A stretch of DNA of 26,047 nt from a virus, in the IMG/VR virus record IMGVR_UViG_3300030117_008059, positions 1-26,047 of that record. One strand, given 5' to 3'. A program made the position numbers and the translations under genes. The notes beneath the pieces were generated by a model that was not told where the DNA came from, ran no database searches, and saw only the letters and a program-made list of their open reading frames with translations. The first letter of the stretch is position 1, and every line of letters starts with the position of its first letter. This document shows positions 8,652-16,576 of the stretch, one piece after another.

Positions 8652-8680
8652 GGGCTCCCTTCGGGGAGCCCTTTTTCTTT
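8652..8680 (+). terminator. Rho-independent terminator after the fibre gene
   Basis: GGGCTCCC (8652-8659) and GGGAGCCC (8664-8671) form a perfect 8-bp GC-rich stem closed by a C(TTCG)G tetraloop, followed by TTTTTCTTT. This is a textbook intrinsic terminator. It lies 33 nt after the fibre stop codon and separates the fibre transcript from the sheath gene. Confidence 0.92.
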
Positions 8681-8735
8681 TCCGAAAAGATATTCCTTTT
8701 GCTTCTTGATAAACTATTTACTAAGAGAAAAAGTT

Positions 8736-8741
8736 TATAAT
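8736..8741 (+). promoter_or_regulatory. Candidate -10-only (late-type) promoter for the sheath gene
   Basis: A perfect TATAAT lies 43 nt before the sheath ATG and downstream of the fibre terminator. No -35 box is seen at 16-18 nt; the nearest TTGATA (8706-8711) is 24 nt away. T4 late promoters consist of a -10 element alone, read by the gp55 sigma factor, so a -10-only box before a virion gene fits that mode. T4 itself uses TATAAATA, so the element here would be a variant. Confidence 0.42.
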
Positions 8742-8784
8742 TATTTCCTTGAAAATATTTTTCTTATAAAAGGAGAGTTAAAAT

Positions 8785-11700
8785 ATGTCAGCCAAGAAAT
8801 TTAAGTTTGTATCCCCCGGTGTATTTCTAAATGAAATAGACAATTCACAGTTATCTAAGACGTCCGACGCCTTGGGCCCAGTTATAATTGGTAGAGCCCG
8901 AAGAGGACCATCACTACGCCCTGTTCGACTTGATTCGTTTTCCGAATTTGTCGAGATATTTGGTGATCCCATTGCAGGTGGTGAAGGTTCCGACGTGTGG
9001 CGCGAAGGCAGTGAGAATCTCGCTCCTTCATATGCCGCATATGCAGTTCAGGCATACCTTAGAAACTCCGCCCCAGTCAACTTCGTTAGGCTTTTAGGTA
9101 TTCAGGATTCTGAAGCAGCTGCTAACAAAGGTGAAGCCGGCTGGCAGGCAGGCAGCGCATATGCGCTCGTTGTTGGGCAGGGTACATCATCTCAGGCCAC
9201 TCAAACGCTCGGCGGATTGACTGGTTCTGTTGCAGCCATATTTTATGGTGCCAACTCCAATGTCAAGGTTAGGCTTAGCGGTTCTCACCACAATCACCCA
9301 GTACTAGGACATGGAGACAGCGACGTCGCTCACCTGATAACCACCTCGTCAGTTAACACTCTGATAAGAGGCTGTGCGACAACAGCAAGTTATGCTGCGG
9401 GCACCCGCCCAGAGTGGAAGGCAGAAATATACGAATCAGAGACTCTCTTGGAGGCAATAACATTTAACTTTGATAAGTCTTCTCCCAAGTTTATAAGGAA
9501 GGTTTTCAACACTAACCCGACACTTACAAATGCGACTATAACTTCAAATCCGAAAAAGTACTGGCTCGGTGAATCATTTGAAGACAATATTCAGCAGGAC
9601 GTTATATCATATTCGGCAGGCAATGGACTGCAGGCTGCTACTTTGTCTTTCACCTTTAGTGACAAAGCCACAGACGACGGAACATTGTTGCTCACAGCTA
9701 AAGACGGCACAAGCGTGACATTTAAAGCGGAGAGCGACGGAGATCTTGCTGATGGGGTAGTCAAAGTTAATAGTGTTTCAACGGTATCCTTTAGACGCGC
9801 GGACACCACCGGCGGCGGTGCGGCAGCGGAGGCTGCGGCAGCAGCAACCAACTTCGCAGCTGCGGTAAATGCCGCAGGACATAATCTTAGCGGTAAGGTA
9901 ACGGCAGCAGTAACAGGCGCCTCGGTAACCTTAACTCAATCATCTGCTGGATGCGGTAACACTGCAGCCACCGATGGAGCCAGTTGGGATAGCGCAGTCG
10001 ACGGCACTGTGGCGGCAAGCTTCACTGGAGGTGGTGGTCCACTACCATTCGCAGTTACGCTACCGTTTGGACTCAGCGGAACATTTGACGGCGAAGACAG
10101 AAGAGAGGCATCCCAGCCCGCAGGAACTAACTGGTTTATAAGTCAGGATATGGGAGCAACACCTACGAGCTTCGATGCAGCTAACATGCAAAAGCTGTTC
10201 AGGCTTGTGGCTCTTGACTCCGGTGAAGACACACAAAAGAATTACAAAGTATCAATAAGCAACATTGTGGCTGCTCGAAAAGACAGCGCGGATCCATATG
10301 GCTCCTTCACAGTTGTAGTCAGAAAGGCAGAAGATTCCGATTTGGCGATGAAGATAGTGGAGCAGTTCTCGAACTGTAATCTTAACCCCAATTCTTCCAA
10401 TTATGTTGCGAGAAAGATAGGAGATATGTATCAGGAGTGGGACGCGGATGCTCGACGTTATAAGACATATGGCAGTCACCCAAACCTCTCTAAGTACTTT
10501 AGGGTAGTTGTGGATACAGACGTCGATATGGGTGTTTCGGATCCAGAACTGCTTCCGTTCGGATTTTTGGGCACACCAAAGCTTAAAGACGTTGATCTAA
10601 AGGTTGGAGTCGAGAGCGCGTCAACTTGGCTTGGTGATGAGCAGGCGAATACAAAGAATGCCAACACCGGACCGTACACAGGCTCAATGCAGGAGCTGGG
10701 AGTCAGATGGCCATCGATGAGAACAAGGGTTTCAGCCTCTCATGGTTCGATAGCAAATCCAAAGGACGCATATTTCGGAATTTGGACACACAGGCACACA
10801 TCCAGTATTAGACACAGCGACTCTTACGTCGACTTCGCCTCAAGGTTGCCAGTCGATGCTAGTGGCGAAACTCTCGTGCCTGGCAGCTTGACGCAGTATT
10901 CTTACGTATTTACTCTAGACGATATTTGCCAGACTGATGCAAACAATGGAAGTGGAACTGGAAAGTTGTTCTCCCATATATCTGGATCAAGACAGACTGC
11001 ATCAGGAACTAAGTCCATCACTTCCCTCAGTGCAAGTGTCGACCATGCAGATGCAGGCTACAGATCAGTGTTGGCTGCAGGAATAAACAAGTTTACAGCA
11101 CCTGTTTATGGTGGTTGTGACGGATTGGACATTACGGAGTCTGAGCCATTCAGAAATGGGCTGCTCAGAGATCAGAACGAAAGAGATAGTTACGAGTTCG
11201 CTTCGGTGAGGCGAGCACTTGATTCTGTTTCGGATCCAGAGGTTGTTGAGTGTAATATGATGGCAATGCCTGGTATTACTGCAGATGGCTTGACAAAGCA
11301 GATGTTGACAATTTGCGAAAGCAGAGCAGATGCACTGGCAGTCATTGATATCGACAGCGTATATACCTCTCCTTACGAGGCTATAGCATCCTCGTTCAAG
11401 GCTAGATTGGGCAACGGCGCAGAGTCGGTTGCAAAGACTTTTGAGCTAAGAGGTATCAACTCCAGTTACGGTTGTGCATACTACCCATGGGTAAAGATAC
11501 ACGACGAGATAAACGATCAGTCTGTGTGGGCACCTCCTTCGGTTGTTGCTCTTGGAGTTATGGCAAACACAGAAAATCGCGACGCTCTTTGGTTCGCTCC
11601 CGCCGGCTTTAATCGCGGTGGCTTGACAGAGGGTTCCGCTGGCATCCCAGTTCTTGGTGTCACAGAGAGATTGACAGCTAAGGAGCGGGATGTTCTTTAT

Positions 11701-12108
11701 GATGCAAACATAAACCCGATAGCTTCTTTCCCATCAGAGGGTATCGTGGTATTCGGACAGAAGACGCTACAAGTAACGCCTTCTGCTCTCGACAGAATCA
11801 ATGTTAGAAGACTGATGATATTCGTAAAGAAAGAGGTTTCCAGAATTGCTGCGAGACTACTTTTCGATCAGAATGTCCAGGTTACTTGGGAACGTTTTGT
11901 TAAGCAAGTTACTCCTTTCCTTGAGGGTGTTAAGATTGGTTTTGGTTTGTCGGACTTTAAGGTTGTGCTAGATGCTAGCACTACAACGCCGGATTTGGTA
12001 GATAGAAATATCATGTATGCTAAGATATTCTTGAAGCCAGCCCGCGCAGTGGAGTTCATCGCGGTTGACTTTGTTATCACTAACACGGGTGCTGCATTTG
12101 AGGATTAA
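8785..12108 (+). CDS. gp18: Contractile tail sheath protein (gp18-like)
   Basis: The 1107-residue product has a typical sheath N terminus (FVSPGVFLNEIDNSQ, GPVIIGRARRGP, FVRLLG). It also has the conserved C-terminal sheath domain: VLGVTERLTAKERDVLYDAN, NPIASFPSEGIVVFGQKTL, INVRRLMIFVKKEVSRIA, FDQN and WERFVKQVTPFL. Sheath subunits stack around the tube and drive contraction during DNA injection. The protein is far longer than T4 gp18 (about 660). Part of the excess is an Ala/Gly-rich insert at about residues 273-420 (nt 9601-10044; SFTFSDKA, GTSVTFKAES, ASVTLTQSSAGCGNTAAT), which resembles the insert in the neck protein. Such surface domains in sheaths are usually exposed on the virion exterior. 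AAGGAGAG precedes the start, and the gene follows the fibre terminator. Confidence 0.93.
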   Translation: MSAKKFKFVSPGVFLNEIDNSQLSKTSDALGPVIIGRARRGPSLRPVRLDSFSEFVEIFGDPIAGGEGSDVWREGSENLAPSYAAYAVQAYLRNSAPVNFVRLLGIQDSEAAANKGEAGWQAGSAYALVVGQGTSSQATQTLGGLTGSVAAIFYGANSNVKVRLSGSHHNHPVLGHGDSDVAHLITTSSVNTLIRGCATTASYAAGTRPEWKAEIYESETLLEAITFNFDKSSPKFIRKVFNTNPTLTNATITSNPKKYWLGESFEDNIQQDVISYSAGNGLQAATLSFTFSDKATDDGTLLLTAKDGTSVTFKAESDGDLADGVVKVNSVSTVSFRRADTTGGGAAAEAAAAATNFAAAVNAAGHNLSGKVTAAVTGASVTLTQSSAGCGNTAATDGASWDSAVDGTVAASFTGGGGPLPFAVTLPFGLSGTFDGEDRREASQPAGTNWFISQDMGATPTSFDAANMQKLFRLVALDSGEDTQKNYKVSISNIVAARKDSADPYGSFTVVVRKAEDSDLAMKIVEQFSNCNLNPNSSNYVARKIGDMYQEWDADARRYKTYGSHPNLSKYFRVVVDTDVDMGVSDPELLPFGFLGTPKLKDVDLKVGVESASTWLGDEQANTKNANTGPYTGSMQELGVRWPSMRTRVSASHGSIANPKDAYFGIWTHRHTSSIRHSDSYVDFASRLPVDASGETLVPGSLTQYSYVFTLDDICQTDANNGSGTGKLFSHISGSRQTASGTKSITSLSASVDHADAGYRSVLAAGINKFTAPVYGGCDGLDITESEPFRNGLLRDQNERDSYEFASVRRALDSVSDPEVVECNMMAMPGITADGLTKQMLTICESRADALAVIDIDSVYTSPYEAIASSFKARLGNGAESVAKTFELRGINSSYGCAYYPWVKIHDEINDQSVWAPPSVVALGVMANTENRDALWFAPAGFNRGGLTEGSAGIPVLGVTERLTAKERDVLYDANINPIASFPSEGIVVFGQKTLQVTPSALDRINVRRLMIFVKKEVSRIAARLLFDQNVQVTWERFVKQVTPFLEGVKIGFGLSDFKVVLDASTTTPDLVDRNIMYAKIFLKPARAVEFIAVDFVITNTGAAFED

Positions 12109-12139
12109 TTAGAGAAAAACATTAAACAAACTCTAATTA
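12106..12139 (+). other. Perfect 9-bp inverted repeat across the sheath stop codon
   Basis: TAATTAGAG (12106-12114) begins with the sheath stop codon TAA and is matched by CTCTAATTA (12131-12139), with a 16-nt A-rich loop. There is no T-run after it, so it is not a normal intrinsic terminator. A TATAAT follows at 12145. It may be an mRNA-stabilising or processing hairpin or a protein-binding operator; the sequence does not decide. Confidence 0.6.
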
Positions 12140-12144
12140 TGGTA

Positions 12145-12150
12145 TATAAT
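12145..12150 (+). promoter_or_regulatory. Candidate -10-only promoter for the tube gene
   Basis: TATAAT lies 23 nt before the tube ATG and 5 nt after the inverted repeat. The best -35 candidate is weak (TAAACA at 12123-12128, 4 of 6, spacing 16). As for the sheath gene, this fits a -10-only late promoter better than a sigma70 promoter. Confidence 0.38.
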
Positions 12151-12173
12151 AGACTTTATAGGAGACTTAAAAA

Positions 12174-12755
12174 ATGGCAGGATTTTGGGCAGATGCCGTA
12201 ACAGAGCCAAAGAGAGCGTATAGATGGGTCATGAACTTTCGAGGGATTGACCAGTGGGTAATGAAGAAGGTGACCAAGCCTAACTTCACTGTAAGTGAGG
12301 CTGAGCACGCTTTCCTCAATTACAAGTTCTACTATCCCGGTAGAGTGGAGTGGAACGACATTACATGTACGCTTGTCGATCCTATTTCGCCCGATGCTTC
12401 CGCAACACTGATGAAGCTTTTGAAAGATGCTGGTTATGTTTATCCAGACAATATTGATATGGACGGCCCAGTAACCATATCGAAGAAAAAGTCAATCGGT
12501 GCTGTCGGTGGATCCATCTTTATTAAGCAGATAGACGCTGATGGACAGGGCATCATTGAAGCTTGGGAACTTAAGAACCCGTGGATAAAGAGCATTAACT
12601 TTGGAGATCTTTCTTACGAGGATGATGCTATCGTTGAGATTGAAGTCGGACTTCGTTACGACTGGGCAAGACTCATCGACAGCTCTTCAAGAGGAAGAAT
12701 CAACATGTTGCCAGGACATCCACGTATTCACCCCGACGCCGCTGGTGATATCTAA
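12174..12755 (+). CDS. gp19: Tail tube protein (gp19-like)
   Basis: The 193-residue product has the length and motifs of T4-type tube subunits: RAYRWVMNF near the N terminus, KVTKPNFTVSEAEHAFLNYK with FYYPGRVEWNDIT, a KLLKDAGY helix, then EAWELKNPWIKSINFGDLSY and a final IEVGLRYDWA strand. Tube subunits form hexameric rings that make the inner DNA channel inside the sheath, and the sheath-then-tube order matches T4 18-19. TAGGAG lies 9 nt before the start. The product is slightly longer than T4 gp19 (163), with the extension at the C terminus (SSRGRINMLPGHPRIHPDAA). I see no anomaly. Confidence 0.92.
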   Translation: MAGFWADAVTEPKRAYRWVMNFRGIDQWVMKKVTKPNFTVSEAEHAFLNYKFYYPGRVEWNDITCTLVDPISPDASATLMKLLKDAGYVYPDNIDMDGPVTISKKKSIGAVGGSIFIKQIDADGQGIIEAWELKNPWIKSINFGDLSYEDDAIVEIEVGLRYDWARLIDSSSRGRINMLPGHPRIHPDAAGDI

Positions 12756-12780
12756 GATTACATGACAAGAAGAGGAGAAC

Positions 12781-13647
12781 ATGTCAAGAAAACGAAATGA
12801 AAACAGAATCAATTCTGTTACTGACGCACCTACTCCCCCACCAAATGTTTTAGAAGGAAGCACCGAATCGAAAGATTCGATGTTTTCCTTTGTTATGCCA
12901 ACAGAAATTGTTGATTTGCCTTCAAGAGGGACTTTCTATCCGGAAAACCACCCTCTACACGGCAAGTCGACAGTTGAAATTAAGTATATGACAGCAAAAG
13001 AGGAAGATATCCTCACATCTAAGACTTTGGTTAACAAGGGTATTGTGCTAGATAGACTATTGTCCAGTATTATAATGGATAAAAACGTAAATCCAGATGA
13101 TTTGCTGGTTGGTGATAAGAATGCACTTCTTGTAGCCGCTAGGACAACTGGTTATGGCTCTAGATATGAGGCTGCAGTCAATTGCCCAAATTGTGCTGCT
13201 AGTTTTACTCACGCATTTGAGCTAGATGAGATAGAGGTTAACGAAGAGCCCGATTTTGAGGAGCTTGGAGTTACTTTGGACAATGGACTGTTCTTTTTTG
13301 AACTTCCTACTTCCAAAGTTACAGTCGGAATTCAACTTTTGACTGGAAAAGAGGAAAAAGAGCTTGCAAGAGTTGCAGAAAAGAAGAAAAAGTATAATCT
13401 TCCAGAAGCAACCCTAACAGACTTGCTTAAAACGATTATAGTAAGCGCTAATGGAAGCGAAGATAAAGCTTTGATATCTCAGTTTGTCGACGTTATGCCT
13501 GCACGCGATTCTAGAGCATTGAGAACTACCTATACGAATATATCTCCTGATGTCGACTTGACACAGGACATTACCTGTCCGGAGTGTGGAACCGGATCAG
13601 TCGTGGAGGTGCCTTTCACGGGCGATTTCTTTTGGCCTAGATCATAA
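12781..13647 (+). CDS. gp26-like baseplate hub / tail assembly protein
   Basis: The 288-residue product has a disordered polar N terminus (about 1-35), then PTEIVDLPSRGTFYPENHPL, EIKYMTAKEEDILTSKTLV, LDRLLSSIIMD, LLVGDKNALLVAARTTGYGS and a second half with two CxxC pairs (C135-C138 CPNC and C266-C269 CPEC). Together these could bind one zinc ion. This combination is what I know from the T4-like baseplate family typified by gp26. The gene ends with GDFFWPRS. It overlaps the next small ORF by 62 nt in the +1 frame, and both precede the tape measure. That is the arrangement of tail assembly chaperone pairs in many phages, so a chaperone role for tape-measure folding is an alternative to a virion hub role. 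GAGGAG lies 5 nt before the ATG. Confidence 0.72.
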   Translation: MSRKRNENRINSVTDAPTPPPNVLEGSTESKDSMFSFVMPTEIVDLPSRGTFYPENHPLHGKSTVEIKYMTAKEEDILTSKTLVNKGIVLDRLLSSIIMDKNVNPDDLLVGDKNALLVAARTTGYGSRYEAAVNCPNCAASFTHAFELDEIEVNEEPDFEELGVTLDNGLFFFELPTSKVTVGIQLLTGKEEKELARVAEKKKKYNLPEATLTDLLKTIIVSANGSEDKALISQFVDVMPARDSRALRTTYTNISPDVDLTQDITCPECGTGSVVEVPFTGDFFWPRS

Positions 13648-13825
13648 CTATATCGAAAGTGTTTATGAACAGTTCTTTGCTTTGAAGCATCACGGTGGCT
13701 GGAGTTTCTGGGAGGCATACAATCTCCCAATCAAGATAAGACTCTGGTTTGTTGATAGATTGGTGAAGCACTTCGAAGAACAAAAAGAAGAAATGGAAAA
13801 AGCACAAAGACAAAGAAGAAAGTAA
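13586..13825 (+). CDS. Small ORF overlapping the gp26-like gene; possible frameshift extension or separate chaperone
   Basis: The frame encodes GLDHNYIESVYEQFFALKHH then GGWSFWEAYNLPIKIRLWFV and a charged tail (DRLVKHFEEQKEEMEKAQRQRRK). The conserved-looking part starts at about nt 13634, within the overlap. The only conventional start is a GTG at 13586, 1 nt after GGAG, which is too close for a good ribosome site. Upstream residues (EPDQSWRCLSRAISF) look like out-of-frame reading of the gp26-like gene. The alternative is a +1 ribosomal shift at TTTT (13630-13633), giving a fused 347-residue protein. The position, just before the terminator and the tape-measure transcript, fits a tail assembly chaperone (gpG/gpGT analogy, inferred). 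The protein is surely real, since the aromatic-rich core is not low-complexity shadow, but its start is undecided. Confidence 0.68.
   Translation: MEPDQSWRCLSRAISFGLDHNYIESVYEQFFALKHHGGWSFWEAYNLPIKIRLWFVDRLVKHFEEQKEEMEKAQRQRRK
13630..13633 (+). other. Candidate +1 frameshift site
   Basis: In the gp26-like frame the codons are TTC TTT TGG CCT. The TTT codon is followed by T, so its tRNA-Phe could move one base forward and still pair with TTT. It would then read GGC CTA GAT CAT into the downstream ORF. The original frame stops 12 nt later (TAA 13645-13647). No stimulatory structure was identified. Confidence 0.35.
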
Positions 13826-13826
13826 T

Positions 13827-13862
13827 AACAAAGCCGATTTAATATCGGCTTTGTTTATTTTA
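13827..13862 (+). terminator. Rho-independent terminator after the gp26-like pair
   Basis: AACAAAGCCGAT (13827-13838) and ATCGGCTTTGTT (13844-13855) form a perfect 12-bp stem with a 5-nt loop. TTATTTTAT follows. The stem begins one base after the stop codon of the small ORF. It closes the sheath-tube-gp26 unit. Confidence 0.88.
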
Positions 13863-13899
13863 TATCTCAAAACTACTTATCTTAGCGGAGGTTTGCATT

Positions 13900-14232
13900 A
13901 TGAAAGAAGAAGAGATTATTGAAATTGATTTGACAAAAGGAAATCAGTTGAATGAGTTCTACAATGCTGTTGTTATGGGTGAAAAGATAAAGCAAATGCT
14001 TTGGCTCATGTTCGGCTCGAATTCGACATTGAATCCTTTTTCTGGTGTTATTAAGGGAAGCCCACAGCAAATAAAGAGATTTGCAACAGCGCTTGCAGCC
14101 GAGAAAAGGTACATGGATGCCTTCAACAATCACGGGCTCAATAACCCTCGCACGTTTAAAAGCAGAGTGACACTGGATAGGGCAGTATCTCAGTTCGAAA
14201 AGGATACCAACATACCCTGGCCATTTAAGTAG
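13900..14232 (+). CDS. Conserved-looking small protein upstream of the tape measure
   Basis: I cannot name this 110-residue protein. It has an acidic start (MKEEEIIEIDLTKGNQLNEF), a hydrophobic segment (MLWLMFG), a VIKGSPQQIKRFATALAAEK region and a C-terminal RVTLDRAVSQFEKDTNIPWP. The last pattern (LDRA..FEK.T...WPFK) looks like one found next to tape-measure genes in other T4-like marine phages, from memory. The ribosome site GCGGAGG lies 10 nt before the ATG. It is the first gene after the terminator at 13827-13862 and 16 nt before the tape measure, so a role in tail-length or hub assembly is a reasonable guess. No catalytic motif, signal peptide or clear membrane helix is present. Confidence 0.68.
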   Translation: MKEEEIIEIDLTKGNQLNEFYNAVVMGEKIKQMLWLMFGSNSTLNPFSGVIKGSPQQIKRFATALAAEKRYMDAFNNHGLNNPRTFKSRVTLDRAVSQFEKDTNIPWPFK

Positions 14233-14248
14233 TCGGAGGGTACCCTAA

Positions 14249-16576
14249 GTGGCTATCGAAGATCAGGAACTTCAAAATCTAATAAGTGAGTTACGAACCT
14301 TGAGAGATCAGGCTCGTAAAGCTCAAGAGGACGTAGAACGCGCTGACTTGGATCACCTCGATAAGAGCATTGAAAAGACGAAAGAAGACATCGCTGAAAG
14401 AAGAAGAAGTCTTGAGTTGTCCCAAAGCCAACATCAGGCGGAACTGAACCGTATAGAGGCTCTCAAAGAAAGTATACAAATTCAAGAAAGACTGAGAGAC
14501 GAAGAAAGCGCAAACGAAGAGCAGAAAAGAAAAGCGCGACTAGAACTAAGTAAGCTTAACGTGCAGCTTGATAAATCCACAGAAACAGTAAGGGAAACAG
14601 CTGCAGCCGTAAGGGAAGCCACAGAAGAGTGGGACGAGTTCATAAAAGAGAATGGAAAAGTACTCAAATCTCTGCAGGATCAGCAAAAGGCATCTAAAAA
14701 GACGCAAGTAGCAATATCTTCGATGGCTACTAGTATATTGGGTTTTCGAGGCGGCTTGGGCGATGCCATTACAAGTTTAGACAGTATGAAGGGCGCACTG
14801 AGGGGTGTTGGAATGGCGATGGCAAAGGCGTTTAGTCCTGCCGGCGTTGTGGACTTGTTCGGCGCTTTCGCAGGCGTCCTAATTCAAGCAGTAAATGACT
14901 TAGATCAAGCAACATGGCAAATGACAACGCTGGCAGGTAGCTCAGAGCACTTACAGGGGGTTATGGATGACTTGAGAGCCGAGACAATGGGCACTCATAT
15001 GGAATTTGCAGAATTAACGCAAAACTTGTTCGCAGCCTGGAGCGGGATGTCTAACTTTTCGAAAATTTCAGAAGAAGCTCAGAAGAGCTTGTCTAGACAG
15101 ATGGCGATGTTGGATAAGTTGGGATTGGCAAACCAAGATCAGGTAAAGATAATGCAGTTCATGAATCTTGTTATTGGAGAGACAATGGCTCAATCAACTA
15201 AGGCGACAGCTGAACTGTACAACATGTCTGCAGCATCCGGCAAGGGGGTTAAAGAACTTGCGGCAGACTTTCAGGCAGCGTCCCCGATGTTGGCTGTGTA
15301 TGGCGGAAAGATGACGTCTGAATTTAGGCGTATGGCTGCAGTGTCGAAGGAAGCTGGGCTTGAAATGGGCAAGTTGCTCGGCTTAGCAGGGATGATGGAC
15401 ACTTTTGAGGGCGCCGCCGGTATCGCCGGTACTTTGAACGCCTTTTTGGGTGGTCCATACTTGAACACTGTTGAGTTGGTTGGCATGACAGAGGCAGATA
15501 GGCTTATAGCGATAAAGAGAAGCATGGAAGCGGCAGGACAAAGTTTCAGTCAAATGTCAAGATACAAGCAAAAAGGTGTCGCAAAAGCGCTAAACATGGA
15601 TGTGGCAGAAGCTACAGCCCTCTTTAATTCAAATGAATCTGCAATTTTGCAGCGATCTAAGGCAATGGAGATATCAGCGAAGAGAGAGGCAGATTATAAA
15701 AAGAAAATACAAGAAACAGTGCCTTTTATGCAGCAGTTAAATCTTCTTTTTAGAGATTTGGCAATGGAGACGCTTGCAGCATTTGCAGGCGTAGGTGCAA
15801 ACGCGAAACCGGCAGAGCTTGTTGAGGGACTGAGAAAGAAATTTTACGAATTTAAGACGACACTTGTAGAGGATGTTTTCCCTGCAGCAAAGTCTGCGTT
15901 TAAGGGTTTCGCCGCTCTAATGAGCGTCGGCGGACATCTAGGTACAGTGGTGGGTGCCTTGGGTACTGCACTCGGCGTGACGGCATCCTGGCTTGCGCAT
16001 ACGAAGGAGGCGGCTGGAGTGATGACAAGGGCATGGACTATCATGACACCCGTTCTTAAGTTTGTTAGTAAGGTTTTTGGGACTATATTTGGAGCACTGT
16101 TCGGAATATATCATGTGATACAGGGCATAGGTAACATGCTGACTGGAAACTTTATGGCAGGACTAATGCAAGTAATCGGAGGCGGTTTAGAAATCGGTGC
16201 GGGAGTACTAACCTTTACATCTGGCGGCGCCGCCCTCGGCGCCGGACTAGGTATGTCTGCAGGCGGTGCAGCACTCGTAGCAGGAGGAGCTGCACTTGCG
16301 GACACTAGTCCAGCAGTCAACGATTTTATATATCAGGGCGACGGAACGGCTAAGAGAGGGAAAATAACGCCGATACACAACAGAGAGCAATTCACAATGA
16401 TTGGGCACAAGCTAGGCGGGCCAGCAGAATCGGCAGGGACGGATGACAACATTATGAAAGAGGTAGTGAGATTGCTTAGCGTAATAGCAGGCAAAGACAC
16501 AACAGTTAAGGTGGGTGAAGACGTTTTAGCAAAGGCGGTGAACAAATATAACTCAGGAACCTGGGGGGTTAGATAA
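14249..16576 (+). CDS. Tail tape measure protein
   Basis: The 775-residue product has the classic layout of a tape measure: a long charged coiled coil (about residues 1-165, rich in E, K, R, Q), an Ala/Met-rich helical middle (about 170-520) and a Gly/Ala-rich hydrophobic region (about 560-700; LMSVGGHLGTVVGALGTALG, TFTSGGAALGAGLGMSAGG). The C-terminal tail ends with VNKYNSGTWGVR. It spans the tail lumen and sets its length, corresponding functionally to T4 gp29 (about 590 residues), so the tail could be longer than that of T4. The start is GTG at 14249 with GGAGGG 8 nt upstream. The stop codon directly abuts the next ATG. It follows the gp26-like pair and precedes tube-initiator and wedge genes, as expected. 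No peptidase motif was seen. Confidence 0.85.
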   Translation: MAIEDQELQNLISELRTLRDQARKAQEDVERADLDHLDKSIEKTKEDIAERRRSLELSQSQHQAELNRIEALKESIQIQERLRDEESANEEQKRKARLELSKLNVQLDKSTETVRETAAAVREATEEWDEFIKENGKVLKSLQDQQKASKKTQVAISSMATSILGFRGGLGDAITSLDSMKGALRGVGMAMAKAFSPAGVVDLFGAFAGVLIQAVNDLDQATWQMTTLAGSSEHLQGVMDDLRAETMGTHMEFAELTQNLFAAWSGMSNFSKISEEAQKSLSRQMAMLDKLGLANQDQVKIMQFMNLVIGETMAQSTKATAELYNMSAASGKGVKELAADFQAASPMLAVYGGKMTSEFRRMAAVSKEAGLEMGKLLGLAGMMDTFEGAAGIAGTLNAFLGGPYLNTVELVGMTEADRLIAIKRSMEAAGQSFSQMSRYKQKGVAKALNMDVAEATALFNSNESAILQRSKAMEISAKREADYKKKIQETVPFMQQLNLLFRDLAMETLAAFAGVGANAKPAELVEGLRKKFYEFKTTLVEDVFPAAKSAFKGFAALMSVGGHLGTVVGALGTALGVTASWLAHTKEAAGVMTRAWTIMTPVLKFVSKVFGTIFGALFGIYHVIQGIGNMLTGNFMAGLMQVIGGGLEIGAGVLTFTSGGAALGAGLGMSAGGAALVAGGAALADTSPAVNDFIYQGDGTAKRGKITPIHNREQFTMIGHKLGGPAESAGTDDNIMKEVVRLLSVIAGKDTTVKVGEDVLAKAVNKYNSGTWGVR

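Noticed and set aside
14249-16576. Lytic transglycosylase or peptidase domain inside the tape measure
   Set aside because: Looked for catalytic Glu or NlpC/M23-type motifs in the C-terminal half and saw only Gly/Ala-rich hydrophobic sequence.
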